Positions 25,008-33,574 are shown, counted from the first letter of the stretch. The stretch is 55,421 nt of DNA from Diaphorobacter nitroreducens (GCA_003755025.1 RJVL01000010.1:1-55421), one strand, 5' to 3'. Program-made: numbers and translations. The notes: generated from the sequence alone by a model not told the origin.

Positions 25008-26012
25008 TCAGAAGTTGTGGCGAACGCCCAGCGCCAGCGAGCTGAAGTCCTGGCCAGCGGCGCCCGTCATGTAGGTAGCACCTGCCTTGTTGTCCACCTT
25101 CGTGTAGAAAGCGTACACCTTGGTGCGCTTGCTGAAGTTGTAGTTGTAGCCCAGGGTCCACTGCGTAGCGGAGCTGTCGGCAATGTCGCTCCACTTGCCA
25201 GCGCGGCCCACGTTCACGTGGAACTCGGAAGCACCCATCATGTAGGCGCCCGCCAGGCGGAAGTTGTTGCGGTTGCCTGCGCCCGTGGCGAGGAGCTGGT
25301 TGTCGTCCTTGTTACGCTGGTAGTAGCCACCCACGACGAACTGGCCGAAGGTGTACAACGCGCGCAGGCCCAGCTGGCGATTGCTGTCCACTTGGCTGTA
25401 GCCGGCGCCCAGGTTCAGCGCGCCGATGTTGTAGTTGGCAGCCAGGTCATAGCCGTTCTTGCCGCCGGTGGTCTGCTCGTGCAGATTCACGGAGGCATCG
25501 ATCGTCAGGCCGCCCAGGCTAGGCGAGCGGTAGCCGATCTTGTTGGTGGTGCTCAGGCCGCCGAACCACACGGGATCGTAGTACAGAGCGTCCGAAGACG
25601 TGCCCGTGTCATGGTTGTGCATGCTCACGTAGTCGGCCGTAGCGTAGTACGACTCGGGCGTGAAGTTGCCCAGGCGGATCATGCCGAAGCCGCCAGACAG
25701 GTTCACTTCGCTCTGGCGGGCGAAGGTCATGCCGGTGGTGGGGTGGGTCCAGCCCGAGCCCGTGCCGGTATCGGAGTTGAAGCCGCTTTCCAGCTGGAAG
25801 CCGGCCTTCAGGCCGCCGCCCAGGTCCTCAGTGCCCTTGAAGCCGAAGCGCGAGGAGTTGTTCTGCATGACGGTGTTGCTGGTACCGCCGACCTTCTGGC
25901 GTTCCACCGACGTGTTCACGCGGCCGTACAGGGTCACGCTGCTTTGCGCGAAAACAGCGGAAGTACCCAGCAGAGCCAGGGTAGCGAGCAGCAAACGACT
26001 TGGTTTTTGCAT
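25008..26012 (-). CDS. Outer membrane porin, Gram-negative (Burkholderiales) type
   Basis: 334 residues from MQKPSRLLLATLALLGTSAVFA, a signal peptide cleaved before QSSVTLYGRVNTSVE, the standard first strand of betaproteobacterial general porins. The chain is rich in alternating beta-strand patterns, with RFGFKGTEDLGGGLKAGFQLESGFN in the first hairpins, and ends in a C-terminal phenylalanine strand (SLALGVRHNF) required for Bam-dependent insertion. Forms trimeric channels for small hydrophilic solutes. AAGGA precedes the ATG. Codon use appears biased to preferred codons and a strong terminator follows, consistent with high expression. The Met at the upstream in-frame extension is rejected because the signal peptide begins here. 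Confidence 0.95.
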   Translation of the reverse strand: MQKPSRLLLATLALLGTSAVFAQSSVTLYGRVNTSVERQKVGGTSNTVMQNNSSRFGFKGTEDLGGGLKAGFQLESGFNSDTGTGSGWTHPTTGMTFARQSEVNLSGGFGMIRLGNFTPESYYATADYVSMHNHDTGTSSDALYYDPVWFGGLSTTNKIGYRSPSLGGLTIDASVNLHEQTTGGKNGYDLAANYNIGALNLGAGYSQVDSNRQLGLRALYTFGQFVVGGYYQRNKDDNQLLATGAGNRNNFRLAGAYMMGASEFHVNVGRAGKWSDIADSSATQWTLGYNYNFSKRTKVYAFYTKVDNKAGATYMTGAAGQDFSSLALGVRHNF

Positions 26013-26170
26013 TTGAGTTCCTTGAATGCTTGTGTCCATCAGTTGTGGTAGGCACAGCTCGCCGCCCGCAGGGAGCCGGTTAGCACAATGTGCAGCTACG
26101 GCGCAAATTCTAGGTGTAACCATCTGGGCCAACACAGGGGAAAGTCCCGCCTGTAATACCCCTGACGTAT

Positions 26171-26233
26171 TGCCGCCACACTTTCGCACAGGCAAAGGTG
26201 TGGCGGCAGGGTTCAGTCAGGGAAAACCCTGAC
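26171..26233. other. Two stem-loops between the MFS gene and the porin gene
   Basis: A perfect 11-bp stem TGCCGCCACAC (26171-26181) / GTGTGGCGGCA (26198-26208) with a 16-nt loop, then GTCAGGG (26216-26222) / CCCTGAC (26227-26233) with loop AAAA. They lie just after the MFS stop on its coding strand. Neither runs into a clear U-tract, so they may be a weak or Rho-assisted terminator, or regulatory structure upstream of the porin. Confidence 0.45.
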
Positions 26234-26250
26234 AAAAGAGCGGAACGACG

Positions 26251-27945
26251 TCAGTCGTTGGCGTAGATGTCCACGTCCTTGGTTTCGCGGATGAACAGCG
26301 TGCCGATCACTGCCGTCATGCCGGCGATGATGATGGGGTACCACAAGCCGTTATACATATTGCCGGTGGACGCCACGATGGCGAACGATGTCGTGGGCAG
26401 CAGGCCGCCGAACCAGCCATTGCCGATGTGGTACGGCAGGCTCATGGAGGTATAGCGGATGCGCGTGGGGAACAGTTCCACCAGCATGGCCGCGATGGGG
26501 CCGTAGACCATGGTCACCAGGATCACCAGATACGTCAGGATGACGACCATCATCACCTTGTTCATCTTGGCGGGATCGGCCTTGGAGGGGTAGCCGGCGA
26601 GCTTCAGGTCTTCGGCCATCTCCTTCTTGAAGGCGGCGATGGCCTTCACGCTTGCCTCGTCGAACTTGTGGTTGACCACGGTGCCGCTGGGTGCCGTAAC
26701 GACCTTGTCGCCGATCTTCACCACGGCCTGAGAGCCAGGTGCGCCTGCGGCGTTGTCATAGCTCACCGAGTTCTGCACCAGGTAGCGCTTGGCGATGTCG
26801 CAGGAGCTCTTGAAGTCGATCTCGCGTGCCACGGGGTTGCCCTGGAACGAGCAGGTGGCGGGATCGGCGGTCACCACGACACCCGCTGTCGCCTGGGCCT
26901 TGGCCAGGTCGGGGTTGGCGGCTTCCGTCAGCATCTTGAAGGCCGGGAAGTAGGTCAGCACGGCCAGCACGCAACCCAGCATGATGATGGGCTTGCGGCC
27001 GATCTTGTCGGACAGCGAGCCGAACACCACGAAGAACGGGGTGCCGATCAGCAGCGCGGCGGCGATCATCAGGTTGGCCGTGACGGCATCCACCTTGAGC
27101 TGTTGCATCAGGAAGAACAGCGCATAGAACTGGCCCGTGTACCACACCACGGCCTGGCCGGCGGTCAGGCCCACCAGCGCCAGGATCACGATCTTCAGGT
27201 TCTTCCATTCGCCGAACGACTCGGACAGCGGCGCCTTCGACGTCTTGCCCTCGGCCTTCATCTTCTGGAAGGCCGGCGACTCGGACAGCGACAGGCGAAT
27301 CCACACCGAGATGCCCAGCAGCAGAATGGACACCAGGAACGGAATGCGCCAGCCCCAGTCGTTGAACACGGGCTCGCCCAGTATGGTGCGGGTGCCCAGA
27401 ATCACCAGCAGCGACAGGAACAGGCCCAGCGTGGCCGTGGTCTGGATCCACGAGGTGTAGGCACCGCGGCGGCCATGGGGCGCGTGCTCGGCCACGTAGG
27501 TGGCCGCACCGCCGTATTCACCGCCCAGCGCCAGGCCTTGCAGCATGCGCAGCGCGATCAGGATGACCGGTGCCGCGATGCCGATGCTGGCGTAGCTGGG
27601 CAGCACACCGACGATGAAGGTCGAGATACCCATGATCAGGATGGTCACCAGGAAGGTGTACTTGCGCCCGATCATGTCGCCCAGGCGGCCGAACACCAGC
27701 GCACCGAACGGGCGCACCAGGAAGCCGGCCGCGAAGGCCAGCAGCGCGAAGATGAACGCCGCGCCAGCATCCAGCCCGCTGAAGAACTGCTTGGCAATGA
27801 TGGCCGCGAGCGAGCCGTAGAGGTAGAAGTCGTACCACTCGAACACGGTGCCGAGGGACGAGGCGAAGATCACCTTCTTTTCTTCCGCCGACATCGGTCG
27901 GGCGGCAGCGCCGGGGCGGCCGGCGTATGCAGTGCTGGTAGCCAT
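26251..27945 (-). CDS. MFS transporter, metabolite:H+ symporter (MHS) type with large periplasmic insert
   Basis: 564 residues from MATSTAYAGRPGAAARPMSA; typical MHS transporters are about 430. The first half carries the MHS/MFS signatures SSLGTVFEWYDFYLYG (29-44), GRLGDMIGRKYTF (86-98) and LQGLALGGEYGGAATYVAEH (135-154). Twelve membrane helices are expected. Between helix 9 (about 319-337) and helix 10 (about 464-485) there is an insert of about 120 hydrophilic residues with two cysteines (Cys365, Cys382). The topology puts it in the periplasm, where the cysteines could form a disulfide. Substrates of this family are organic acids, betaine or proline; none can be assigned. Located between the porin and a long non-coding stretch. 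Confidence 0.9.
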   Translation of the reverse strand: MATSTAYAGRPGAAARPMSAEEKKVIFASSLGTVFEWYDFYLYGSLAAIIAKQFFSGLDAGAAFIFALLAFAAGFLVRPFGALVFGRLGDMIGRKYTFLVTILIMGISTFIVGVLPSYASIGIAAPVILIALRMLQGLALGGEYGGAATYVAEHAPHGRRGAYTSWIQTTATLGLFLSLLVILGTRTILGEPVFNDWGWRIPFLVSILLLGISVWIRLSLSESPAFQKMKAEGKTSKAPLSESFGEWKNLKIVILALVGLTAGQAVVWYTGQFYALFFLMQQLKVDAVTANLMIAAALLIGTPFFVVFGSLSDKIGRKPIIMLGCVLAVLTYFPAFKMLTEAANPDLAKAQATAGVVVTADPATCSFQGNPVAREIDFKSSCDIAKRYLVQNSVSYDNAAGAPGSQAVVKIGDKVVTAPSGTVVNHKFDEASVKAIAAFKKEMAEDLKLAGYPSKADPAKMNKVMMVVILTYLVILVTMVYGPIAAMLVELFPTRIRYTSMSLPYHIGNGWFGGLLPTTSFAIVASTGNMYNGLWYPIIIAGMTAVIGTLFIRETKDVDIYAND

Positions 27946-28311
27946 GAATGCTGTCTCCTGCTTATTGGGATGGAATCGAAAATGCGCGTAAGAAAGCGCG
28001 AAAAACCGACGATCTGAAGCACTCTGCGGTGCTTGCGACGCAATATCGGGCCGCCATCTGACCGAAAGCTGACATGCGCCAAACGCTGCCGCCACCTCAG
28101 TCTTACGGCCATCTGACAAACTCCGTGACAACCCGCAGATCGTTTTTCTTGATGCGAAAAATCGGACTGCACGAGGCTGCGGTGAGTCTCGCGCACGGCA
28201 CCAGACACGGGTAACCCCGCAGTTTTTCGCCAGGGTTTGCCCTCCCTAGGACAAACCCTTGACGCATGACAAACCCACGCCCGCCGCACAGTGCTGGGCA
28301 CGGCCCCATGC
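27946..28311. other. Non-coding upstream region of the MFS gene
   Basis: About 366 bp without a convincing gene on either strand; possible reading frames here have no homologous look. It must contain the MFS promoter. A short direct repeat, GACAAACCC, occurs near 28249 and 28267. No clear -10/-35 pair or operator could be picked out with confidence. Confidence 0.5.
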
Positions 28312-28346
28312 AAAAAGGCGCCGCAGAACGCTGTCTGCGGCGCCTT
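28312..28346 (-). terminator. Rho-independent terminator of the ybaK-DUF1289-isomerase operon
   Basis: Perfect 13-bp stem AAGGCGCCGCAGA (28315-28327) / TCTGCGGCGCCTT (28334-28346), loop ACGCTG. On the minus strand it runs into TTTTTGCATG. It lies 45 bp after the isomerase stop. Confidence 0.88.
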
Positions 28347-28391
28347 GGAACGCCTGCCGCGGCCCCGTCGGCCGCCGCCGAGGAATGCGCT

Positions 28392-29045
28392 TCAGCGCAC
28401 GGAAGGCAGGCCCGATGGCACCGCGGGGGCCGCATCCCATGCCGGCCCGTCAAACCACGCGTCGCCGTCCAGGTAGGCGCGCAACATGGGCAGGCTGTCG
28501 AGCCCCCAGAACAGGCGCCCCTCCACCTCAAAGGCCGGCACGCCAAACACGCCACGGGCTGACGCCTCGTCCGTGTTGGCGCGCAGCAGGGCCTTGGGCA
28601 GGGCGCCCGCGCCTTCGGCGTCGGGCCGCAACTGCTCTGCCAGGGCCTGCGCCAGCACGTCCAGGCGCGCGGGGTCCAGCGCATCCTGCCCACCCAGCCA
28701 GACATGCCGCAGCACGGTGCCGGCGACATAGCGGTTGACCGTGCCATCGTCGCTGCACGCCAGCGCCTGGCGCAGCAACGGCAGCGGATTGAAGGGGTGG
28801 CGCGCCGGCATGTCCAGACCGCAGCCCAGCGCATGGCCCAGCCAGGTGGCGTGCCGGTACGTCCAGTCGCGCTTGGGCGGCACGCCGGCCGGCCCGGGGT
28901 TGGCATGCTGCTGCAGCAGCGCGCCCAACAACACCGGCTTGTAGTGCAGGTGGTAGCTCAGCCCCTCCAGTACCTGCGGCAGCCGCTCGAAGGCCAGCCA
29001 CGCGTACGGCGAGACGAAATCCAGGTAGAACGTGATGTGCTTCAT
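28392..29045 (-). CDS. 2-hydroxychromene-2-carboxylate isomerase family protein (DsbA-like, GST kappa type)
   Basis: 217 residues, beginning MKHITFYLDFVSPYAWLAFE. The SPYAW segment with Ser12 is the glutathione-contacting site of HCCA isomerases and kappa-class GSTs, replacing the CxxC of DsbA. The thioredoxin-fold second half contains GVFGVPAFEVEGRLFWGLD, with the cis-proline GVPAF. In naphthalene degraders the enzyme isomerises 2-hydroxychromene-2-carboxylate using glutathione, but most chromosomal members have unknown substrates, and no naphthalene genes are nearby. Its ATG overlaps the stop of the DUF1289 gene by 4 bp (ATGA), so the two are translationally coupled. Operon ends at the terminator downstream. 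Confidence 0.9.
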   Translation of the reverse strand: MKHITFYLDFVSPYAWLAFERLPQVLEGLSYHLHYKPVLLGALLQQHANPGPAGVPPKRDWTYRHATWLGHALGCGLDMPARHPFNPLPLLRQALACSDDGTVNRYVAGTVLRHVWLGGQDALDPARLDVLAQALAEQLRPDAEGAGALPKALLRANTDEASARGVFGVPAFEVEGRLFWGLDSLPMLRAYLDGDAWFDGPAWDAAPAVPSGLPSVR

Positions 29046-29326
29046 GCCAGTGGCTCCAGCTCTTCGGGAAGGTCCACCCCCGCGCGTTGCAATGCGGCGG
29101 TCCAGATCGCGCGGCGCGCGGCGCCATCGGCTTGCGACCAGGCGCGGATCTCGTCGATCGTACGGAAGCACCCCTCGCAATGGCTGCGGTCGGCCGTCAT
29201 GCGGCAGACCGACACACAGGGCGACGGAACCGGCTCCTGGGAATTTAAGCCAAATTGGCCTCTAGCGCTTATTTCACCAGCGCGAGCAGCTATCAATTCA
29301 GAAGCATTCACTGCGGCGTCGCTCAT
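29042..29326 (-). CDS. DUF1289 cysteine-rich protein with in-frame repeat insertion
   Basis: 94 residues. The DUF1289 core PSPCVSVCRMTADRSHCEGC (35-53 region) holds four cysteines (37, 41, 50, 53) thought to bind an iron-sulfur cluster or zinc, followed by FRTIDEIRAWSQAD. Family function is unknown. The N-terminal extension, residues about 7-28 (NASELIAARAGEISARGQFG), is encoded by copy H of the palindromic repeat, so the protein starts with MSDAAV plus repeat sequence before the core. Its start overlaps the ybaK stop by 4 bp and its stop overlaps the isomerase start by 4 bp, so it sits tightly in a three-gene operon. Confidence 0.85.
   Translation of the reverse strand: MSDAAVNASELIAARAGEISARGQFGLNSQEPVPSPCVSVCRMTADRSHCEGCFRTIDEIRAWSQADGAARRAIWTAALQRAGVDLPEELEPLA
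29245..29307 (+). repeat. Palindromic repeat, copy H (inside DUF1289 gene)
   Basis: Full-length member: TTAAGCCAAATTGGCCTCTA, then GCGCTTATTTCACCAGCGCG, then tail AGCAGCTATCAATTCAGAAGCAT. Only the right stem arm has drifted. In the gene it is read in the same frame as uvrA copies E and G, giving SARGQFG where those give GAGGQND and SATGQND. Confidence 0.85.
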
Positions 29327-29811
29327 GCGCTGATCTCCTGCACCACGTCGGCCACCGGGGCACCGGTGAGCCGCTGCAGATCGTGCGGGCTCAACTGGAA
29401 CACGCCGTGGGGATGGCCGGCGGCAGCCCAAATCACATCGAAGCGGAACAGCTCGCGGTCGATGAGGGTGACAGGCGCGGTGGAATGGGCCACGGGCGAG
29501 ACGCCGCCGATGGCGAAGCCGGTCTTGGCCTTGACGAATTCCGCGTCGGCGCGGCCCGTCTTGCCCACGAGGGCGTCGACCTTCTTCTCGTCCACGCGCC
29601 GGTCGCCGGAGGTAACGACCAGCACGGCTGCATCATCGCTCTTGCGCCGGAAGATGATGCTCTTGGCGATCTGCCCCAGCGCCACGCCCAGCCCGTCAGC
29701 CGCCTGCTGCGCGGTGCGCGCGGCGTCGTCAAGCATGCGCGGCGCGTGGGGGTGGCGCAGGCGCTGCAACTCGGCAGCCACCCGCTGGGTGCTTTCAGGT
29801 AATGCGTGCAT
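29323..29811 (-). CDS. YbaK/EbsC-type aminoacyl-tRNA deacylase (Cys-tRNA(Pro) editing family)
   Basis: 162 residues from MHALPESTQRVAAELQRLRH. The YbaK/ProX fold is seen in QIAKSIIFRRKSDDAAVLVV (Lys50 is the conserved active-site lysine), DRRVDEKKVDALVG and GFAIGGVSPVAHS, the GxxxP substrate loop. Such proteins hydrolyse mischarged tRNAs in trans, for example Cys-tRNA(Pro) or Ala-tRNA(Pro). The subclass cannot be fixed by eye. First gene of the leftward operon with DUF1289 and HCCA isomerase, overlapping DUF1289 by ATGA. Divergent from a diguanylate cyclase gene 113 bp away. Confidence 0.88.
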   Translation of the reverse strand: MHALPESTQRVAAELQRLRHPHAPRMLDDAARTAQQAADGLGVALGQIAKSIIFRRKSDDAAVLVVTSGDRRVDEKKVDALVGKTGRADAEFVKAKTGFAIGGVSPVAHSTAPVTLIDRELFRFDVIWAAAGHPHGVFQLSPHDLQRLTGAPVADVVQEISA

Positions 29812-29924
29812 AACAGGGCAATGCGGGGCCTGGGACGGCGAAGCGCACGCACGGATGCGGAGTGCCTCGGCGCAGCCACAAGCCCCAGGCGGGGTTACAG
29901 TGTGATAGCTGCCATCCATTGTCC

Positions 29925-31658
29925 ATGAACCTGCTTCGCGCCTGCCTGCTCTTGTGGCTTCTCGTCGGCAAACTGGCCTGGGCCGGTGGCGCCCCTGCGG
30001 TGCTGGACGATCACCGCAAGGGCCTATCGCTGGGAAGCACCGGCCAGCTTTTGTGGCTCGTGGACGACCTGGGCACCCTCACCATCGACGATGTGCGCGC
30101 AGCGGCTACCGATGCGCGCTTCGGCCCGCCCCCCCGCATGCCGCTGCGCGGGGCCACACCGGCCTACCACTGGTTCAAAGTGGTCCTGGAGCAGCGCGCG
30201 GCCAGCGGCGACTGGGTGCTGGCCACCCAGACCACGTCTTTGCAGGACGTGCGGTTCTACGGCCCGTTCGATGCGTCGGGTACGGCGCTTGCGCCGCCAG
30301 TGCACACGGGCCTGGCGCAGCCCTTCGCCACGCGGCCCCTGGGCAGCGAGCGCTACCTCACGCGCCTGCAGCCCCCGGGCCCGGGCACCTACACGGTCTA
30401 CGCCCGGCTGTACAGCGAGACGGCGCCGTCCTTCGACCTGTCCGTCTGGGACACGGCCGAATACCTGCAATGGCGCCAGCACAAGCGGCTGTTCGACGGC
30501 ATCTGCTACGGCATCCTGATCGCACTGCTGGTCTACAACCTCACGCTCGTGGGCATCTTTCGGGACACCACGTACACCTTCTACGTCGGCCAGTGCATCT
30601 TCGCGCTGTTGACGCTGGCCACCTTCAACGGCCACACGGCCCATTACCTGTGGGGCGACGCGCCGTGGTGGCAGGAGCGCAGCTATTTCGTATTGCCCAG
30701 CCTGTGGCTGTTCTTCGGCGCGCTGTTCACGCGCAGTTTCCTGGACACCCGGCAGACGCCCTTGATGGACGGAGTGCTGGTGGCAATCGGCCTGCTGGCG
30801 GCGCTCACCGCCGTGCTCGGCGGGCTCGGCCAATTTGCCATCGCCCAGACGCAGAACGAACTGCTGGCCAGCGCCGGCATCGCGGCCGCGTCGCTCGCGG
30901 CCATTCTGGTGCTGCGCCGAGGCTTCACGCCCGCGCGCTGGTACCTGGGCGCGCAGGCGCTGCTGTTCGTCACGGTGGCCGGCGTGGTGCTGAGCAACTG
31001 GAAGGTGATCGACGCGCCCTTCATGCTGGCCAACGGCCTGCAGATCGGCGTGGCGGCCGAGATGGTGGTGTTCGCCGTTGCGTTGAGCACCCGCATCGAC
31101 AGCCTGAACGCCTCCCAGATCGCCCTGCGGCTGCGCGCGGACCATCTGGCCAAGGCCGCGACCACCGACCCTCTCACGGGCCTGACCAACCGCATGGGGC
31201 TGACCCAGGGCGCAACGCAACTGCTGTCGGAAGGGGGCACGCACGCCCTGCTGCTGCTCGACCTGGACCGCTTCAAACCCATCAACGACACCTATGGCCA
31301 TGACGCCGGCGACGAGGTGCTGCGCGCCGTTGCCACACGGCTGCAGACGCACACGCGGTCCGGCGACATCGTGGCCCGGCTGGGCGGTGACGAGTTCGTG
31401 GTCATGCTGGCCCACGCGCCCGCGGGCGACGACCTGACGGCGCTGGTCAAGCATCTGGAGCTGGCTATCTGCCAGCCGGTGTACTTCCAGCACCAGGAAC
31501 TGTGCGTGGGCGTCAGCACGGGCGTTGCGCACAGCCCGCAGGACGGCCCCACGCTGACGGAGCTGATGCGCTGCGCCGACCAGCGCATGTACCAGGCCAA
31601 GCAGGCGCACAAGGACGCGGCGCAGCACCCGGCAGCGCCGGCTCTGCCGTTGGCCTGA
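29925..31658 (+). CDS. Diguanylate cyclase with 7TMR-DISM sensor
   Basis: 577 residues. Signal peptide MNLLRACLLLWLLVGKLAWA. A periplasmic 7TMR-DISM extracellular domain (about 25-170, e.g. YHWFKVVLEQRAASGDWVLA) is followed by seven membrane helices (about 185-385). A GGDEF domain (about 410-570) contains TDPLTGLTNRMGL, LLLDLDRFKPINDTYGHDAGD and the active loop GGDEF near 487. An RxxD inhibitory site (RSGD, five residues before GGDEF) is present, so product feedback by c-di-GMP is expected. The DISM domain in this family binds carbohydrate-like or peptidoglycan-derived ligands, unproven here. Makes c-di-GMP in response to a periplasmic signal. Followed convergently by HMG-CoA lyase. Confidence 0.93.
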   Translation: MNLLRACLLLWLLVGKLAWAGGAPAVLDDHRKGLSLGSTGQLLWLVDDLGTLTIDDVRAAATDARFGPPPRMPLRGATPAYHWFKVVLEQRAASGDWVLATQTTSLQDVRFYGPFDASGTALAPPVHTGLAQPFATRPLGSERYLTRLQPPGPGTYTVYARLYSETAPSFDLSVWDTAEYLQWRQHKRLFDGICYGILIALLVYNLTLVGIFRDTTYTFYVGQCIFALLTLATFNGHTAHYLWGDAPWWQERSYFVLPSLWLFFGALFTRSFLDTRQTPLMDGVLVAIGLLAALTAVLGGLGQFAIAQTQNELLASAGIAAASLAAILVLRRGFTPARWYLGAQALLFVTVAGVVLSNWKVIDAPFMLANGLQIGVAAEMVVFAVALSTRIDSLNASQIALRLRADHLAKAATTDPLTGLTNRMGLTQGATQLLSEGGTHALLLLDLDRFKPINDTYGHDAGDEVLRAVATRLQTHTRSGDIVARLGGDEFVVMLAHAPAGDDLTALVKHLELAICQPVYFQHQELCVGVSTGVAHSPQDGPTLTELMRCADQRMYQAKQAHKDAAQHPAAPALPLA

Positions 31659-31672
31659 CGCCGGGTGGCCGC

Positions 31673-32587
31673 TCAGCCCTTGCGCTTGGTGAGCACCGCC
31701 ACGGCCACGCGCGACTGCGGCTTGCGGCCCAGGAAGTCGCTGATGTAGGCACCGGCGTCGATCAGCTGGTCCAGATCGATACCGGTCTCGATGCCCATGC
31801 CGTGCAGCATGTAGACCACATCCTCGGTGGCCACGTTACCCGTGGCGCCCTTCGCATAGGGACAGCCGCCCAGGCCGGCCACGGACGTGTCGAACTGCCA
31901 CACGCCCAGCTCCAGCGCCGCCAGCGTGTTGGCCAGCGCCTGGCCGTAGGTGTCGTGAAAGTGGCCGGACACGTCGTTCAGGTCGTAGTGCTTGAGCGTT
32001 GCCTCGATGGCGCGTTGCACCTTGCGCGGCGTACCCACGCCAATGGTGTCGGCCACGCCGATGTGCTGCACGCCGATGCCCTTCATGAGCCCGGCCAGGT
32101 ATTCCACGCGCTCCGGCGCGATCTCGCCTTCGTACGGGCAGCCCACGGTGCAGCTCATCGCGCCACGCACATACACGCCTGCGGCGCGCGCGGCCTCGAC
32201 CACGGGGGCGAAGCGCTCGATGCTCTCGGCAATGCTGCAGTTGATGTTCTTCTGGCTGAAGGCCTCGCTGGCGGCGCCGAAGACCACGATCTCGTCGGGC
32301 TTGTCGAGCACGGCCGCCTCCCAGCCTTTCAGGTTGGGCGTCAGTACTGAATAACGCACGCCGGGCACGCGTGTAATGCCTTGCATGACCTCGTGGTTGT
32401 CGGCCATCTGCGGCACCCACTTCGGAGAAACGTAGCTGGTGACCTCGACTTCCTTGAGGCCCGCCTGCTGCAGGCGGTGTACCAATTCGATCTTGACGGC
32501 CGCCGGCACCGGCTGCTTCTCATTTTGCAGCCCGTCGCGCGGGCCCACGTCCACAAGCTTGACGCGGGAGGGGATGTTCGGGTTCAT
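31673..32587 (-). CDS. Hydroxymethylglutaryl-CoA lyase
   Basis: 304 residues from MNPNIPSRVKLVDVGPRDGL, with AAGGA upstream. HMG-CoA lyase splits 3-hydroxy-3-methylglutaryl-CoA to acetyl-CoA and acetoacetate, the last step of leucine degradation (LiuE/MvaB/YngG). Catalytic features are present: DVGPRDGLQNE (Arg17, Asp18), the metal ligands His209 and His211 in SGHFHDTYGQ, and the flexible loop GLGGCPYAKGATGN with catalytic Cys242. The N-terminal TIM-barrel strand begins immediately, so cytoplasmic. It is the last gene of the leftward carboxylase block, 28 bp after a 2-hydroxyacid dehydrogenase. Confidence 0.95.
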   Translation of the reverse strand: MNPNIPSRVKLVDVGPRDGLQNEKQPVPAAVKIELVHRLQQAGLKEVEVTSYVSPKWVPQMADNHEVMQGITRVPGVRYSVLTPNLKGWEAAVLDKPDEIVVFGAASEAFSQKNINCSIAESIERFAPVVEAARAAGVYVRGAMSCTVGCPYEGEIAPERVEYLAGLMKGIGVQHIGVADTIGVGTPRKVQRAIEATLKHYDLNDVSGHFHDTYGQALANTLAALELGVWQFDTSVAGLGGCPYAKGATGNVATEDVVYMLHGMGIETGIDLDQLIDAGAYISDFLGRKPQSRVAVAVLTKRKG

Positions 32588-32615
32588 CGATGGGTGTCCT
32601 TGGGTGAGGGATTCG

Positions 32616-33536
32616 TCAGTAGCCGCGTCCGGCATCCACCACGCCGGCCACGGCCTCGCCGCGCGCCAGCGCCGCGATCTTGCCGGCGATCTGGGCAATG
32701 CTCTCGTCGCGCAGCGTGCGTGCCGAAGTGTGGGGTGTGAGGGTGATCTTGGGATGTCCCCAGAAGGGATGCCCGGCAGGCAACGGCTCGGTGCGGAACA
32801 CGTCCAGCGTGGCGCCCGCCACATGGCCGGCGTCGATCAGCGCGAGCAGGTCCTCCTCGACCAGGTGCGCACCACGCGCCACATTGATCACGTAGGCGCC
32901 GGGCAGGAGGCGGGCCAGCGTGTCGCGGTTCATGATGCCTTGCGTCTCGGGCGTGAGCGGGAGCAGATTGACCAGCACGCGGGTAGCGGCCAGGAACTCG
33001 TTAAAGCCCTCCTGCCCACTGAAACAGCGCACGCCCGCCATCTGCTTCGGACTGCGGCTCCAGCCGAGCACGGGAAAGTCGAACTGCGCCACCGCGCGCG
33101 CCACGCGCTCGCCCAGTACGCCCAGGCCCATCACGCCCACAGGAAAGTCCTGGCGCAGGCGCGGCTTGCGGTAGCTCCACTGGCCCGCCTGCATGGCGGC
33201 CTCGTACTGGTCAAACTCGCGGAAATGCCGGATCAGCGCGTGGCACACGTATTCGGCCATCTGCACGGCCATGCCGGCGTCATCCAGACGCACGACGCGC
33301 ACAGAGGGTGGCAGGCGTAGCTTGAGCAGCGCATCCACCCCCGCACCGATGTTGAACAACGCCCGCAAGGCGGGCTGTTCGTCGATGAACTGCTGGGGCG
33401 GTGCCCAGACCACGGCGTAATCCGCCTGGGGGGCTCCGGGCTGCCAGACGGTAATGTCGGCCCCCGGCAGGGCGGCGGCCAGCCCCTGCAGCCAGGGTTC
33501 GGCCTTGGTATCGGTACAGCAAAAGGTGATCTTCAT
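32616..33536 (-). CDS. D-2-hydroxyacid dehydrogenase, glyoxylate/hydroxypyruvate reductase A type
   Basis: 306 residues from MKITFCCTDTKAEPWLQGL. The NAD(P)-binding Rossmann fold is VGVMGLGVLGERVARAVAQF; downstream are the conserved blocks PLTPETQGIMN, NVARGAHLVEEDLLALID (catalytic Arg region) and ITLTPHTSART (catalytic His). This matches GhrA, which reduces glyoxylate and hydroxypyruvate. It lies between HMG-CoA lyase and the biotin-carrying carboxylase subunit in a leucine degradation cluster, which is not a usual position; it may reduce a keto acid from branched-chain amino acid metabolism (inference). Start chosen at the family N-terminus rather than an upstream Met. Confidence 0.9.
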   Translation of the reverse strand: MKITFCCTDTKAEPWLQGLAAALPGADITVWQPGAPQADYAVVWAPPQQFIDEQPALRALFNIGAGVDALLKLRLPPSVRVVRLDDAGMAVQMAEYVCHALIRHFREFDQYEAAMQAGQWSYRKPRLRQDFPVGVMGLGVLGERVARAVAQFDFPVLGWSRSPKQMAGVRCFSGQEGFNEFLAATRVLVNLLPLTPETQGIMNRDTLARLLPGAYVINVARGAHLVEEDLLALIDAGHVAGATLDVFRTEPLPAGHPFWGHPKITLTPHTSARTLRDESIAQIAGKIAALARGEAVAGVVDAGRGY

Positions 33537-33574
33537 GGCCAACGAGCGTACCGCGGCTGGGCAAGCCCCCGCCG

